Below are positions 1-11,400 of a stretch of 64,000 nt of DNA, piece by piece. Source of the DNA: Emydura subglobosa (Eukaryota > Chordata > Testudines > Chelidae); assembly GCA_007922225.1 (NCBI GenBank), contig ML679956.1, forward strand, positions 74,994,095 to 75,058,094, written 5' to 3'. Under the pieces are notes generated by a model. That model saw nothing but the letters and a program-made list of their open reading frames with translations, had not been told where the DNA came from and searched no databases. The stretch's first letter is position 1. Each line of letters begins with the position of its first letter. Made by a program: the position numbers and the translations under genes.

Positions 1-566
1 CTGTCAGAACAGAGCCACGTCAGCACGTACAAGCCAGGGGAAGTCGCCCCCAGGCCCCCGGATCTCTGACTTCCTGCTTTGTAGCCCTCTTCCCACCCAA
101 GCCGCCAGCTCCCCCAAACGTCCTTCTCTAGCCGATAGCACGGGTACAGGGCCTGCTCCCTCTCGGGGCTGGGTGACTCCAACAGGAGTTGAGGGTGCTT
201 GGCACCATGCAGGCGCAGGCCCGCATTTCATGTCATTTTCATGCCCTTTCTGCCATCCCGTGGATTTCAAAGCACGTGAGCTTCGCTCCAACAACCCCGT
301 GCGAGCTCTGCTGGGATCGCTTGCGTCTACCGGTGCCCGTAAGCACCATGCACCCTTGCCCATGCTACGTAAATAACACATTCCGTAATGAGTGAACGTA
401 TCGTGGATGACAGGGTCATTTCGACATGCAGCAGAAAGGTTCACGGGGCCTCTGCAAAGAGAGGTGAGCAGCGGAAAAGTCAGGGCTCGTTTTTGTAGCC
501 AGCAGCCTTGGTGGTGGTGCTTTAAGCTACTAATGGCTTAGCAAAACTTGCTGTTGGGTTGCTTAC
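1..566 (-). other. HHATL: HHATL intron (part)
   Basis: This stretch follows the donor of the 567-634 exon on the minus strand and is intronic as far as the window shows. The next HHATL exon expected from the human protein (the segment after the GRKM residues) is not recognisable here, so it must lie beyond the left edge. A 146-codon open frame at 4-444 on the minus strand resembles nothing I know and is read as chance. Confidence 0.6.
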
Positions 567-634
567 CATTTTCCGGCCAAAGTAGTGCCAGCCCGGCTTT
601 ATGCCCTGCCGAAAGGCTTTTCTGTTCACGTTAT
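567..634 (-). CDS. HHATL: HHATL coding exon 2
   Basis: Second coding exon of hedgehog acyltransferase-like (HHATL), an ER multipass protein of the MBOAT family. In mammals it is rich in heart and skeletal muscle and is reported to restrain Hedgehog palmitoylation. The exon is 68 nt: acceptor TTTTGCAG (AG at 636-635), donor GTAAGC (566-565). Its first two bases complete an Asp codon split with exon 1; 22 further codons end in phase 0. The peptide contains RKAFRQGIKPGW and FGRKM, which line up with the human segment RKAFRESVRPGW and IGRKM. The identification rests on remembered human sequence but agrees in order, phase and strand with the exon at 2116-2221. Confidence 0.9.
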
Positions 635-2115
635 CTGCAAAAGAAGAGGTGTTACCCTGGGAGAAAGCACGGTGAGGCTGGAGCTGTCTTCTGCTCCCAG
701 CCCAGCTCAGCAAAGCACCGAAGCACACGCTCAGCTCCCAGTGGAGCCAATGCACTTGTGAAGCATGTGCAGAAGGGCGTTGCTGAACCAGGGCCTGCGT
801 TGTGATGCCACTGCACATCTTCCCTGTGATTGGTGGTAAGCAGGAGAGGGGTTTTCCCCAGCTAAGTTGTCTCCTTCCGGTAGGTGGCAGGAGAAAGAGC
901 TGCAGATGGAAGATAAGGCAGCTGCGGTTTTCAAAGTCAACATTGGGGATATATTGCACACTCCTGTTGGGATGACTGGGAGTCGCGTGGCTACGTCTCT
1001 GCAAAGCCCATCCAGCACAATGAGCCCTCTTCTCCGTCACTCCAGCTCTTTCAAGTCAAGTCACCCCCTGCACGCTTGGGGCGGGATGCTTCGCGGGGCT
1101 TCTAGACAGGTTCTCTGGTACCTCTACAGCCAACACAGACGGGCTGAGCACCTGCGGCTCCCAGGGGAGTTGGGAGCAGTGCCACTGTTCTGCAACCTGC
1201 GGGCCTGATACAAAGCCTACTGAGGTCACTAAAAAGAGCCTCGCTGATTTCAGCAGGCTTAGGGTCAGGCTCTTGGTCAGCTGATCGGTTTGCTTCCTCA
1301 GCCCTGCACGTTTCCCCAGGCCTGGGAGATTTCCTTGGTCCAGTCGTGTCAATCACAGCTATGTACAGTTATCTGTGCGAATGGAAGGATGCTGGAGGTG
1401 GCTGGCATGACCGCCCTAAGCCTAAAGCCCCCTGTTTCTTCTCCAAATGGATACCTCCCAGGCAGCAGCAGTCCACCCATCACCCACATCACCCCAACAA
1501 CGTGCTTCAGACTCAACCCAGAAGGATCGTCCCTAAGCGGTTTGTTTGCACTGCTAAAGGAGCCAGAGGAAAGGGGCAAAGACCAAAGAGCCTCCGACCG
1601 GGCATTTCTCCAACATGCTGACCCTGCCTGTTTGAGGAACGATCATGAGACGATACACTTCAGATAGGAAGAGCCGGGAGCTCTCGTAGGGTGAGGGGGA
1701 CCTAGCTGTCATTGGCTGGTGTTGCCTAAAAAGATGTGCTGCGTTATTGATGACCAGCGCCCTTGAAGACCATGTATCTGCCTGTCTAGGGCGTTGGCAT
1801 AGGGGGATTCTCCACCGCTTTGCAACGGAGGTCATCCTTCACACCTGTGCCAGTGAGTGAGAAACAGTCCCCCTCTGATCGGCAGCATTTCATACCTGCT
1901 TTGCTCAGGTGCAAGTGACTCACCAGCTCATTCTCAGCAGGGAATGAAATCCAAGAGCTTTATTCTTATATTCCTAAGAAAAAATATTGCAATTGAATTT
2001 GCAATTGAACTTAGCTCCTTTCGAACTCTGGATTGTAAGAATACCCATTTGAAATACACCTACCACTTACACGCACACACACATTCCTCTGGCTAGCTGT
2101 GAGTAGGAAAATTAC
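635..2115 (-). other. HHATL: HHATL intron between coding exons 1 and 2
   Basis: A 1,481-bp intron bounded by GTAATT at 2115 and TTTTGCAG at 635. It is moderately GC-rich and holds no repeat that I can name with confidence. Several chance open frames on both strands lack coding character. Confidence 0.75.
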
Positions 2116-2221
2116 CTCGCGATGCTTCGAAGATCCCATTTCCACTGTACACCACAGCGCAAGTCAAGATCAGAGCGTAGAAGCCCAGCTCGTAACTGGG
2201 TAACACTGCTTTAATACCCAT
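2116..2221 (-). CDS. HHATL: HHATL coding exon 1 (start codon)
   Basis: First coding exon of HHATL. The ATG is at 2221-2219, followed by 35 codons and one base before the donor GTAATT (2115). The peptide begins MGIKAVLPSYELGFY, close to human MGIKTALPAAELGLY, and continues as a hydrophobic stretch (residues about 11-28), the first membrane segment, ending FEASR. The split codon G|AT joins exon 2 in frame as Asp, as in human. The start is supported by the family N-terminus and by the untranslated stretch with a strong acceptor just upstream. It is too short to stand out as an open frame and was found by searching for the start of the gene whose second exon lies at 567-634. Confidence 0.9.
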
Positions 2222-2261
2222 GTCGGTGGGTTACCACCCCAGCAGCCCCGGGTCTCCAGAT
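2222..2261 (-). other. HHATL: HHATL 5' UTR part of the start-codon exon
   Basis: Forty bases between the acceptor (AG at 2263-2262) and the ATG. The acceptor is preceded on the minus strand by a long, almost pure polypyrimidine tract (2264-2291). A separate non-coding first exon and the promoter must therefore lie at higher coordinates; I could not place them. Confidence 0.75.
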
Positions 2262-2310
2262 CTGGCAGAGAAAAAAAAGAGAAAGAAGAAGTTTGGTGTC
2301 CATATCTACT

Positions 2311-2358
2311 GTCCGTCCGTCCGTCCGTCCGTGTCCCCCCCCACACACACACACACAC
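2311..2358. repeat. Compound microsatellite (GTCC)n plus (CA)n
   Basis: Five GTCC units at 2311-2330 are followed by a C run and a CA tract at 2342-2358. The array begins about 50 bp upstream of the HHATL acceptor, on the intron side. Confidence 0.9.
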
Positions 2359-4315
2359 CCACAGCCACCCCGGGGTGTGTGATCTCATGACACATGAATG
2401 AGTCAAGGTCACTAACAGGGGCAGCTGCTAAAATAATCCAGTTCCTCAGACATGTCTCGCGTTTGATAAATGTGTGACCTGCTTTTGGGACCTGACTCTG
2501 CTCCCATGAAAGGCTGTGGGAGTTTCGCCATTGGCTCGAAACTGGAGGATTGGGTCCATTTTGTTGTGTTTTGTCATCAGTGTTCTCCCAGGTGACGGGC
2601 TCCTTTACCTACCGCTATGGGCTGGCATGTCCTTCTCCTACCAGAAGGAGAGTTTCCTCAGCCCTGTGATTCCAGCCTGCTTTTATTTTAGGAACACAGG
2701 AGTTGCTGACTCAACGCCACAATGGCCCGTCTACTCCACTCCATCTGCAGCAGACCTCCTGACCACAGCAATCAGAGGGGCTGTTCAGGCATGTGCCTGC
2801 TCTTTCTGCTGGTGCAGGGCTGCTGCTGCTTGCAGGGCTCGGTTTACAGTCTGGTTTTAAGTATCCTGGGGGATGGTATTTCCACCACTTCCCTTGGGAG
2901 TGCAGGGAGCTGCGCAAAAGCAGCGCCTCGTTGCACGATCCGATCTCAGGACTCTAATGCCCCTCGCCGCTGCAATAGCCCCTGCCGGTCAGTCAGGGCC
3001 AATGCCGCCCCTTCGCCTCCTGCTGGGAGATAGCACGGTCCATGGCACCACAGCCTCCAGTGCCTTCGTATGGCGGAGCACTTGCTGGAAACACTCGGGT
3101 GTTCTCCCTTTTCCCCAAGACGGGGCTACTCAGCTTTGGCCAGCTTCTTCCTCCGGTTTTGGCCTGGCAGCGAGCCACAGCAGAACCCCACCATGCACAC
3201 GTGGAGCTGTCCCAATCCTGCCAGGTCCCGTCATTACAAAGCGACAGCCCCTCTCTCACCCCTTCCCAGCTGCTTGGAGGGAGGAGCTCCCCCTCCTGCA
3301 GACTAGCTCCAGTCTTGCCTGTGGCGCTGGGAGGCAGAGGCTGGCAGGCTTCTCAGCCTCTACTTCATTTATTTGCACCTGGGTGGCACTTTTCATCCCT
3401 AGATTTCAGAGCTCTTTGGGCTAGAGGGCAGGCGTCCTCGTTCCCCGGGCACGGAGAGTGGTAAGGACCAGAACCCAGCTCCCCTGACTCCCAGCCGAGT
3501 GGATTATCCTCTCTGGCTGATGCTGCCTCCTTAGATGGATTTTGGGTATTTCCGGGACACATGCCGTGGGCGTGGAACACCTGTCAATGGATGGGTGGTG
3601 TGGGAGCCTTGCTCCATGTGTAGCTCAAAGAACCAGATTGAGGATCCCTGCCTCCAGGGTTTACACTGCTTGGCCTAGAGCCACTTCCTTTCATTTAAAC
3701 CATCTCCCCCCCCCAGTCACCTGTATTGGAGAGGAGTTAAATGAAGCTAAAGATCACAAGCCTGTGACTGGGAAATCATCTAGGCACAGCCACTGTTTTC
3801 AAAGACGTCTGGGGCTGTGTGTGTCCAGGCCGCTGCCTGTGCCGATGCCCTTCCCGGAGAAGGCTGGTACTGGGACAGCACCAGCGGGGGACCGCAGTTC
3901 TCCAGTCCCCACAGGGCCAGGAAGCCAGATCATGAAATGTCGGCCGCTGAAATCTTGGCCAACGCTGGGGATTTTAACCTGGGACCTCCAGAGCCAGGGT
4001 CTTAGCTAGAACCGTCACCATTCTCTGGGCCTCAGGCGCAGCTGGGGATCTGGGACACACACACGATGGCGGGGTCGTGCAAGAGAGCCCATAGCTAGGC
4101 AGCATTCTTGCATTAAACGCTGAGGTCAGTGAGCGCTGGGAGACGGGGGGCGGCTCAGCAATTCTAAAGAGGGATGCTAAAATATGTCTTTTTGGTGCCT
4201 AACGTAGAAAATCAGGTGTGGAAATGCTGGCCCTTCCACTTAGCCTGGAGTTCCCCAGAAATACCGGGGGCAGTGTGTGGTGGATAAAACCCCTCTGAAC
4301 AGGTCTGAATCTCTG
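2359..4315. other. Intergenic or HHATL 5' intron, no exon seen
   Basis: GC-rich DNA without recognisable coding exons. A stretch near 3375-3500, with a short motif like the inner end of MIR-like SINEs, may be an old repeat. Open frames on both strands overlap each other and show no known protein. A non-coding HHATL first exon could be hidden here. Confidence 0.5.
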
Positions 4316-4432
4316 CTGGAGTCTGTGGGCCAGGGACTGTGTTTTTCTATGTGCAGCACCTAGAATGACGGGGCCCTGATTTCCGACTGGGGCCTTTGGA
4401 AGATACCACAATACAAATAATAATAAATAACA
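4316..4432 (+). repeat. 3' end of a MIR-like (CORE) SINE
   Basis: The order 'ccagggactgtg', 'gcagcacctagaatgacggggccc', then an A-rich tail with AATAATAATAAATAA is the 3' half of a SINE type very common in turtle and crocodilian DNA. The same tail recurs at 5300-5360 and 52700-52780. Confidence 0.6.
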
Positions 4433-5196
4433 AACACTTGGGCACTTTAAGCTGCATCAGGAACTTGTCAGAGCGCTAATCTGCTTTGACTAGTTCTGCG
4501 CTAGCATGTCCCGTGGAAAGACACACCCCTGTGTCCTGTGATTAGCTGGTAACGGCACAGCATGTTGGACACTGGATCCTGGAAATAGCTGGCGGTGCAT
4601 CACTGGCCATGTAGTGTGGGTAGCTGGCCGTGTGCAGTGGCAATGAATGGCGTGTAACGGGTAACGTTCTTGGTATCGTTGTCAATATACAGGTGACGTA
4701 CCCCGTGTCGTGTACAACAGGTACCTGGTGGTATCCTCTGTATGTTCAGCACTTTACAGCTAGCGAAAGCTATTAGAGTTTTTGCAGTATAGTGTTTATA
4801 CTGTTAAACATGGTCACATTTTTTTAGGGCTGGATTTAGAGCTTCCAGAGCCATCAAAACCTTCTAGACCTGAAGTGGGACTCCTGTATATTATATTCCC
4901 CACTCTCTAGTCTGGGATCAGAGATCGGCACATTGGTACCTCAATGTACCCCTTCCCCATGGCTGCTCTACATAGCATCTTGCTGTAAGGACTGCGAAGG
5001 CAGGTCTCACGGGGAGGGTATGATGCAGTCTGGCTTTCAATGGTTGGAAAGTTTTGCAACTGCTTTGAATGTATTTGCTTGTTTCATACCATGATTGCCT
5101 TCCATTTAAGATTTGTTCAGATGCCGCTGAAGGAATAGCTAAGGGCATCAGCATTGCTTGTTCAGCAAAAGCTGGCCGGGAGCAAGGATGGCCTTC
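4433..5196. other. Intergenic, nothing recognised
   Basis: AT/GC-mixed DNA with no exon and no repeat I can name. An open frame at 4918-5211 on the minus strand has no recognisable product. Confidence 0.5.
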
Positions 5197-5362
5197 TGTG
5201 ATCTTGGGCAAATTGCTGCCTCTCTGAGTGCCTCAGTTACCCAGCTGTAACATGGTCCTACCTTCCTCACCCTTTGCCTGTCTTGTCTCCTGCTGTTGTA
5301 AGCTCTTGGGGGCAGGGACTGTCTCCTCCTCACAGTGCCTACGACAGTGGGGCTCTGATCTT
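5197..5362 (+). repeat. MIR-like SINE, cut by a CR1 insertion
   Basis: Contains the MIR core order: gtgatcttgggcaa, then a gtgcctcagtt motif, then gtaagctcttgggggcaggg and a short tail. It ends abruptly where the CR1 tail begins at 5363, so the CR1 probably landed at or near its end. Confidence 0.65.
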
Positions 5363-6127
5363 AGAATCATAGAATCATAGAAGATGAGGGCTGGAAAGGA
5401 CCTCAGGAGGTCGTCCCCTGCTCAAAGCAGGACCAACCCCAACTAAACCATCCCAGCCAGGGCTTTGTCAAGCTGGGCCTTAAAAACCTCCAAGGCTGGA
5501 GATTCCACCACCTCCCTAGGTAACCCATTCCAGTGCTTCACCACCCGCCTAGGGAAAAACTTTTTCCTAATATCCAACCTAGACCTCCCCCACTGCAACT
5601 TGATTGTTGCTCCTTGTTCTGTCATCTTCCACCACCGAGAACAGCCTAGCTCCATCCTCCCTGGAACCTCCTTTCAGGTAGTTAAAGGCTGCTATCAAAT
5701 CCCCCCTCACTCTTCTCTTCTGCAGACTAAACTCACCTAGTTCCCTCAGCCTCTCCTTATGTCTTGTGCTCCAGCCCCCACATCATTTTTGTTGCCCTCC
5801 GCTGGACTCTCTCCAATTTGTCCACATCCTTTTTGTAGTGGGGGGCCCAAAACTGGACACAATATTCTAAATGGGGCCTCACCAATGCCGAATAGAGGGA
5901 AATAATCACTTCCCGCGATCTGCTGGCAATGCTCCTACTAATGCAGCCCAATATGCTGTTAGCCTTCTTGGCACCCAGGGCACACTGCTGACTCATATCC
6001 AGCTTCTTATCCACTGTAACTCCCAGGTCCTTTTCTGCAGAACTGCTGCCTAGCTCGTCGGTCCCCAGGCTGTAGCTGTGCATGGGATTCTTCCGTCCTA
6101 AGTGCAGGACTCTGCACTTGTCCTTGT
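5363..6127 (-). mobile_element. CR1 LINE, 5'-truncated
   Basis: Minus-strand CR1 retrotransposon 3' end. The 3' terminus is at low coordinates, where 'agaatcatagaatcatag' (5363-5380) is the complement of the CR1 (ATTCTATG)n tail. Upstream in element sense are decayed ORF2 C-terminal frames with recognisable blocks [31 protein letters not shown] and [13 protein letters not shown]. Similarity to the copy at 46208-47890 stops at about 6127, giving the 5' truncation point. Frameshifts split the frame, so it is dead. Confidence 0.9.
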
Positions 6128-6334
6128 CTTGGTTCTGGCTGAGCTGCAGCTTCCAAGTACTGTCTATTCTTAGTTCCTGTCGACCTGGGCTGGGAGCCCC
6201 GCTGCCGCAGGCTCTCTGGACATACGCAGTAGTAGCTGGTGAATTTCTACCCTGGAGGGGACTTGACCAATTAGCAGAGTCACTCATTCAGTGACTCAAC
6301 CTCCTCTATGACAGCTGCTGAGCGTCAAATGCTG

Positions 6335-6675
6335 CTAGACTTTAAGGCCAGAAGGGACCTTCGTGATCATCTAGTCTGTCCTCCTGCACATCGCAGGCCA
6401 CAGAACCTCGCCCACCCACTCCTGTAATAGACCCTTAACCTCTGGCTGAGTCACTGAAGTCCTCAAATCATGCTATAAAGACACCAAGTTACAGAGACTC
6501 CACCATTTACACCAGCAAGTGACCCGTGCCCCATGCTGCAGAGGAAGGAGAAAACCCCCCAAGGTCTCTGCTAATCTGAGCCGGGGGAAATTCCTTCCTG
6601 ACTCCAAATGTGGTGATCAGTTAGACCCTGAGCATGTGGGCAAGACCCACCAGCCAGACCCTGCTGACCACAGGC
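6335..6675 (-). mobile_element. Older CR1 LINE 3' fragment
   Basis: The motif 'ggccagaagggacc...gatcatctagtctg...cctcctgcacat' is the complement of the CR1 3' region of an older subfamily. The same motif recurs at 26757-26840. No usable open frame. Confidence 0.75.
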
Positions 6676-8237
6676 TGGTGAGCCGACAGGGCATGGCTCA
6701 GCCCCAGGGAGCTGTGCTGAGAAGGAAGCCATGCAAGGCTATCTTGCAGCGAGATGCAGAAACTACGCACCGGCCGGGGAGCAGTTCATCCCGTGTATTC
6801 AGTGGCATTAGCAGAGTGAACTTTCAAGGGGATCAGGAAGGTGACTGCATGTGTGAGCTACAGTGGAAAAACAACCCTGGCGTCCCCTGATTTAATGGCT
6901 GACCTGAAAAGCTTTTGCCTTTGGGGGCTTTTTTTTAATTGACTTTTTGAAAGCTGGAGCCGTCTTTGATACACTAAAGGCAGATCAGTCGCGGCACCAA
7001 ACGCGGCGGATCAGCCTGCACCGTGGCTTCCCAACCGAAGGTGGTCACGAGGGGCCTGACTCGAAGCCCGCTGAAGTCAATGGGCGTCTTTGGCACTGGC
7101 CCTACCCTCCTTTCCCATCAGCACGCCTGCGGCGGAAGGAAGGATGGGCCAGCGGTGAGTCTAGACCTGACTTCAGGTCCCTCCTCTGCCGCAGGTTTCC
7201 TGTGTAACCTTGGGCAAGTCTCTCAGGGCCACTTGAAGTGCAACATTTGGGTGCCGCTGAGATCCTCAAAGCTCCCGCTCAGCTGCAAACTAAACTAGTC
7301 CTGGAGGTGCCTCAATTCCCACCCCTAACGTCCCCTCGGCACCCTAAGCGTCTGCTAATGCCCTTGGGCAAAGCCACCTGAGTCCTGGCGCTGCCTCACC
7401 GCTCGGCACCTGAGGTCCCGCCCGCGCCCTTTCTTGAACCGTGCGTTCCCCGGGTACCTGGCCTGCGGGGCCCTCTCGGCTGGGTGTGCTCAAAGCACGC
7501 ACCCGGCCGTGCACGAAAGGCTGGCGGGGGGCAGCCAGCTCAGGAATTTTGGGAGCAGGTGGGCTGTGTCCGTACAGCCCGTTACACCCAGCGGCGGGAG
7601 CGCTCCCTTGGAGCCGGGCGACGCAAGTTTGAATCCCCAGTCGGGAGCGGCCACGTGAGCTTGACTCGCCCACAGGCCAGGGGAATAGCAGGCTGGGTTT
7701 CATGGGGATGAGCTGGAACAAGGATGGGCATGTTTATAACCAGACGAATGCACTGGGACAGGGCCAGCCCTAGACCAAATGGCACTGCGGGCGAGAAGCG
7801 TCTTCTCCCCATGTGTTAAACTTCTGAACACCTTACAGCACCCCGAGCCTGGCACCCTCCCCAGCCCGGCACCCCCGGCAGTCGCCTGCCCCTAAATCCG
7901 GCCCTGCACTGGGGAATACAGTGGAGGGCACAATTCAGCACCCTACCACGGCAGCAGTGAGGGTCCCTGGGTTTAAACGAGGGGGCGATTTGACCCCTGC
8001 CGCAGTGCTCACAACTAACTGAACGGTGTCGCATGGTTACTGTGAACCACGCGGAGCCCACGGCTAGCTACAGACGCACATTGGCAGTTGGGTGGCCCCG
8101 GCTGTCACCGCGTGGTGCTGCAGTGGCCGGGATCATTACGGTAGAGTCCTGTGCCTTTTCTCTTCTCAGATTGGGCCAGCATTCAGTGCTGGAAAACAGC
8201 CGGCTCTTCCCAGCCACACGTCTCAACCTGCCTTACA
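6676..8237. other. Intergenic, GC-rich, no exon seen
   Basis: A short MIR-like core (about 7165-7225, plus sense, with aaccttgggcaagtct) is the only repeat I see. Open frames on both strands at 7344-7812 overlap and show no known domain; high GC content explains their length. Confidence 0.45.
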
Positions 8238-8390
8238 AAGGTCAGTACCATTATCCCACTTTGCAGATAGGGAAACTGAGGCACGGAATGGGGCAGTGAC
8301 TTGCCCAAGAGCACTCAGCAGCAGAGCCAGGAGTAGAATCCGGGTCTCCTGAGTCCCCATCCGGGGCTCTAACCACTAGACCCCATTGTG
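8238..8390 (-). repeat. MIR-like SINE
   Basis: Complement of the MIR core: the order cagatagggaaactgaggcac, tgacttgcccaag, cagagccaggagtagaatcc, tctaaccactagacc is diagnostic. Confidence 0.8.
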
Positions 8391-10784
8391 CATCTTCCTG
8401 CCTGTGGTGCAAGACCACGTCTTCTGGTCAGATTGCCTTTGCTTAGCTCGGGCTAGTTTTAACCTGCTTGGAGGGGTGTGTTTGGCTGGGGTTTTTTTTT
8501 GTCCTTCATCGTGGACGTCTCTTTAAGAAGATCTCCCCCCCTCGGTCATGACTTTGGCAGGGTGTTTTTCAAGGGCATCCCAGGTATTGATCCCGGCAGG
8601 AGCGGGCGGGAGAAGGTTAACGGCGTAAAGTTACATAAAGGGGAAGGCAGCGCCGCCGAAGCTGGTGTGAGGCCGAGGTGGAAAAAAGCCTGGTTCTGCC
8701 GAGCGCAGAGCCCTTTCCAAATTTAGCTTGGCCTATTTGCAGCTGCGGTGCTATGTGACAGCCCAGGGTGCCAGGCCCTGGCTGCTGTGGGGCTCTTTGC
8801 TGGTAGGTGAATGCCCAAACCCACCTTCCTGCGCGCGCTTTCCTGGGGGAATGCTAGGTCCACACCCCCACCGCCCTGCTCCGCACTGCACCTGGGAGGC
8901 GATGGGACGCGCCAGCATGTTTTCCGTGCTACGTCCACAGATGAGGAGTACATCACCGGTACTGCTGCACTGTGGATTAGTGGACCGGTGCAAGAGGTTG
9001 ATTTTACACACAGTGCTTCCACCCCGTCCGGTGAAAGCACCCCATCCCCACGTCCCAGCCACTGCAGCTGCAGCTAACAGCAGCCGTCAGCACAGCCACG
9101 GAGACAGAACGACATTCAGCTTCCGATTTACTAGCCTCCTTCTTTACATGCATCTCCCGGCTACTGACCTGGGCAGGCAGCTGGCGCGGTGCAGCACCCC
9201 CTCGCAGCCCAGACGTGAGGCAGAGCAGGCGCTGGAGGATTCCCTTGGAAATCCAGAGCCCAGCACTGCAAGTTGGGTGGGAAGGAAGCGAAAAAAACCA
9301 AGTTGTCCTTCCGCTAATGCATCCGTCCGGCCGTCCGGTGGCTCTTTGGTTTTTTGGCTGCAGTCCCCCTGGGGTGGATCTCGGGAGGGAGTTTCGCTGT
9401 GAGTGGAGCGCGGCAGGCTGGAGATAGTTTTATTTTAGATCAGCCCCACACAGGGGGGTTGATTCAGAAGCTGCCTGTCAAACAGGCTGCTAGAGAGGAC
9501 CTGTCATGACAGCAAAAGCTAATTCAGGGCAAGTGGGGGAGGTGGAGGCAGGGCTGGCAGACTAGGGCGGCAGGCTGGAGATGTGCCAGCTCCATATCAG
9601 GTCTTGCGCTGAGAGCTGGTTAGAGTTTTACCTCCGGGCTTCTGGGTCAGTGGCATCAAATCACGGCCCCCCCAGGTGTGTTTTCTAGGGCAGCCAGTGT
9701 TACCTTCCGCCATGGAGCGTGGAGGCCGCACGTCCCGGCTCCACAGCCCACCACATTCACCCAGGAACTCCGTGAAAGGCCTTTCGCTCACGTCGTAGCG
9801 TGGGCCATGGATTTAGGCCCCCATCCTGTGACGTGGTTTGCAGGGGTCGACGCCCAGCTAACGGCAGCGGATCTCTGCATGGGAGTGTGAGCAGGGTGCA
9901 GGGCTGGGGCCTTCTCTGCTTACCAAGGGCTGCTGAAAGGTGCCTCAGTTTGAATTGGACCCGGCTACCACTGTGTAAAAAGGTGCGACTCTAGTCTGGT
10001 TCTGGCTTCCATTCCAAATCTGGGTGTGGCCTAGATGCTCACAGATCCAGGAGCCCAGGGGGCTAAATTTCAAGGCTGCACCCATGCCCAGCTCTGAATC
10101 CTGCAAGTGCTGGGCACCTGTGAATCAGACACTGCACCAGGCAGGGGGAAACCATTCCAGAACGGCCTTTCCAGCACTGAAACAGCTGGGGCCAAATGCA
10201 GCCTGCGAGCCAGACTGATACCTGCACAGAACCGGCGTCAGCTTCCCCTGCGCCTGGCCCAGGAAATTCCCCGACCGTGACAATGGCACTAAGGCCTCAA
10301 TGCAACCTTGCCATCCCCGCTTCCTTCTGCTCCGCCTTCGCGGCTTGGGTCTCTCCTGATGAGCTGGTGGGGGATGAGAAATGCCAGACCCCAGGCAAGC
10401 CAGGAGCCCCTGGGGAGCAGCTGTGCAAAGTGAGCGCCGAGGGACAGATCCGCCCAGGGGCTGGGCCAGGAGGAGCCAGGAGAAGGGAACGGTTCACCCA
10501 TTGCACGTAAATTGAAAGCTGCCAAACTAGGACGTTGTTGCTCACCTGAAGCTCAGGGATTAATAGGTGTAAATTGGGCTGGGGAAACGTTGGGAGAAGA
10601 TAAGATCCTTTCCTCCCTCCCTGCACCCTTCGCCCCGTAAACCTTTTCTTCGACCTTTAGCCTCTCCCCGGTCCTTTAGCACATCTAGCTTCTCTTTCGC
10701 ACTTCAGAATGCCAAAATCTCCCTCGGACGGTTGCTGTGTAGGGCACAGTTCCAGGCCACCCACACACAGCGAAGGTGGGTAGG
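8391..10784. other. Intergenic, GC-rich, no exon seen
   Basis: No recognisable exon, RNA gene or named repeat. A 224-codon plus-strand frame at 8728-9402 has a Pro/Ser/His-rich, low-information composition and overlaps competing frames on the other strand, so I do not call it a gene. The purine/pyrimidine content and CpG frequency look high, so an HHATL 5' exon or regulatory DNA may sit here. Confidence 0.4.
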
Positions 10785-10905
10785 CGTTATAATCACCGTT
10801 ACACAGGTGGGGAAACTGAGGCACGGCACAGCAAGGTGACTCATCTAAGATGAGGAAGTGAGTCAGTAAGTGAACCCAGCTCTCTGGAGTCCCAGACAGG
10901 CACCC
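10785..10905 (-). repeat. MIR-like SINE
   Basis: Contains acaggtggggaaactgaggc, then agtgagtcagtaagtgaacccagctct, in the order of the complement of the MIR core. Confidence 0.7.
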
Positions 10906-11234
10906 CTGTGCATGGGCCCACGCTGCCGCCCGCACTGGAGATGCACCAGAAAGCCAGTTCTTAGCTCTCTCTCTGCACTTACCGGGCCGGCCCCCTCACT
11001 GTGGTATCCGTGCCCCTCACAGTTGTTAACGGCTATCCTCCCAGCACGTGGACTGTGGGCGCCCGACCTAGACACGCTATTCCAGCACCAGTCACACCAG
11101 TGCCAAGCACCGAGGTAAAATAACCTCTCTGCCCCACTCAAGATCCCTCCGTGCATGTGTCCAAGGATGACAGCACCCCACTTGGCCACAGTATCACCTG
11201 GGACCATGTGCCCAGCTCACACTGTAGCAGTGAC
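10906..11234. other. Intergenic, nothing recognised
   Basis: About 330 bp without exon or named repeat. Confidence 0.45.
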
Positions 11235-11400
11235 CCGGCCTCTTCATCACTCACCACTCCCCCGCTCTTTGTGTCACCTGCAAACTTTGTCAGTGAGGAT
11301 TACACGTTTCCTTCCATGTCATTGAGAAAAAGGTTAAATGGTGTAGGGCCGCGAACGGCTCCCCGTGGAAGAGACCTTGGCTCACCGAGCACCTACTGTG
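11235..11400 (-). mobile_element. Old CR1 LINE fragment (RT-coding part)
   Basis: 'cctgcaaactttgtcagtga' followed by 'gagaaaaaggttaaatggtgtagggcc' and 'ctccccgtgg' is a diverged complement of the CR1 segment that encodes the reverse transcriptase FADD region and its upstream loop. Compare 47094-47190 in the younger copy. Confidence 0.65.

Noticed and set aside
2873..3424. 183-codon plus-strand open frame
   Set aside because: Same reasons: GC-rich chance frame overlapped by several others, with no family resemblance.
8728..9402. 224-codon plus-strand open frame
   Set aside because: GC-rich region, competing long frames on the other strand, low-information Pro/Ser/His/Arg composition and no recognisable domain. 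No splice or cDNA support is visible.
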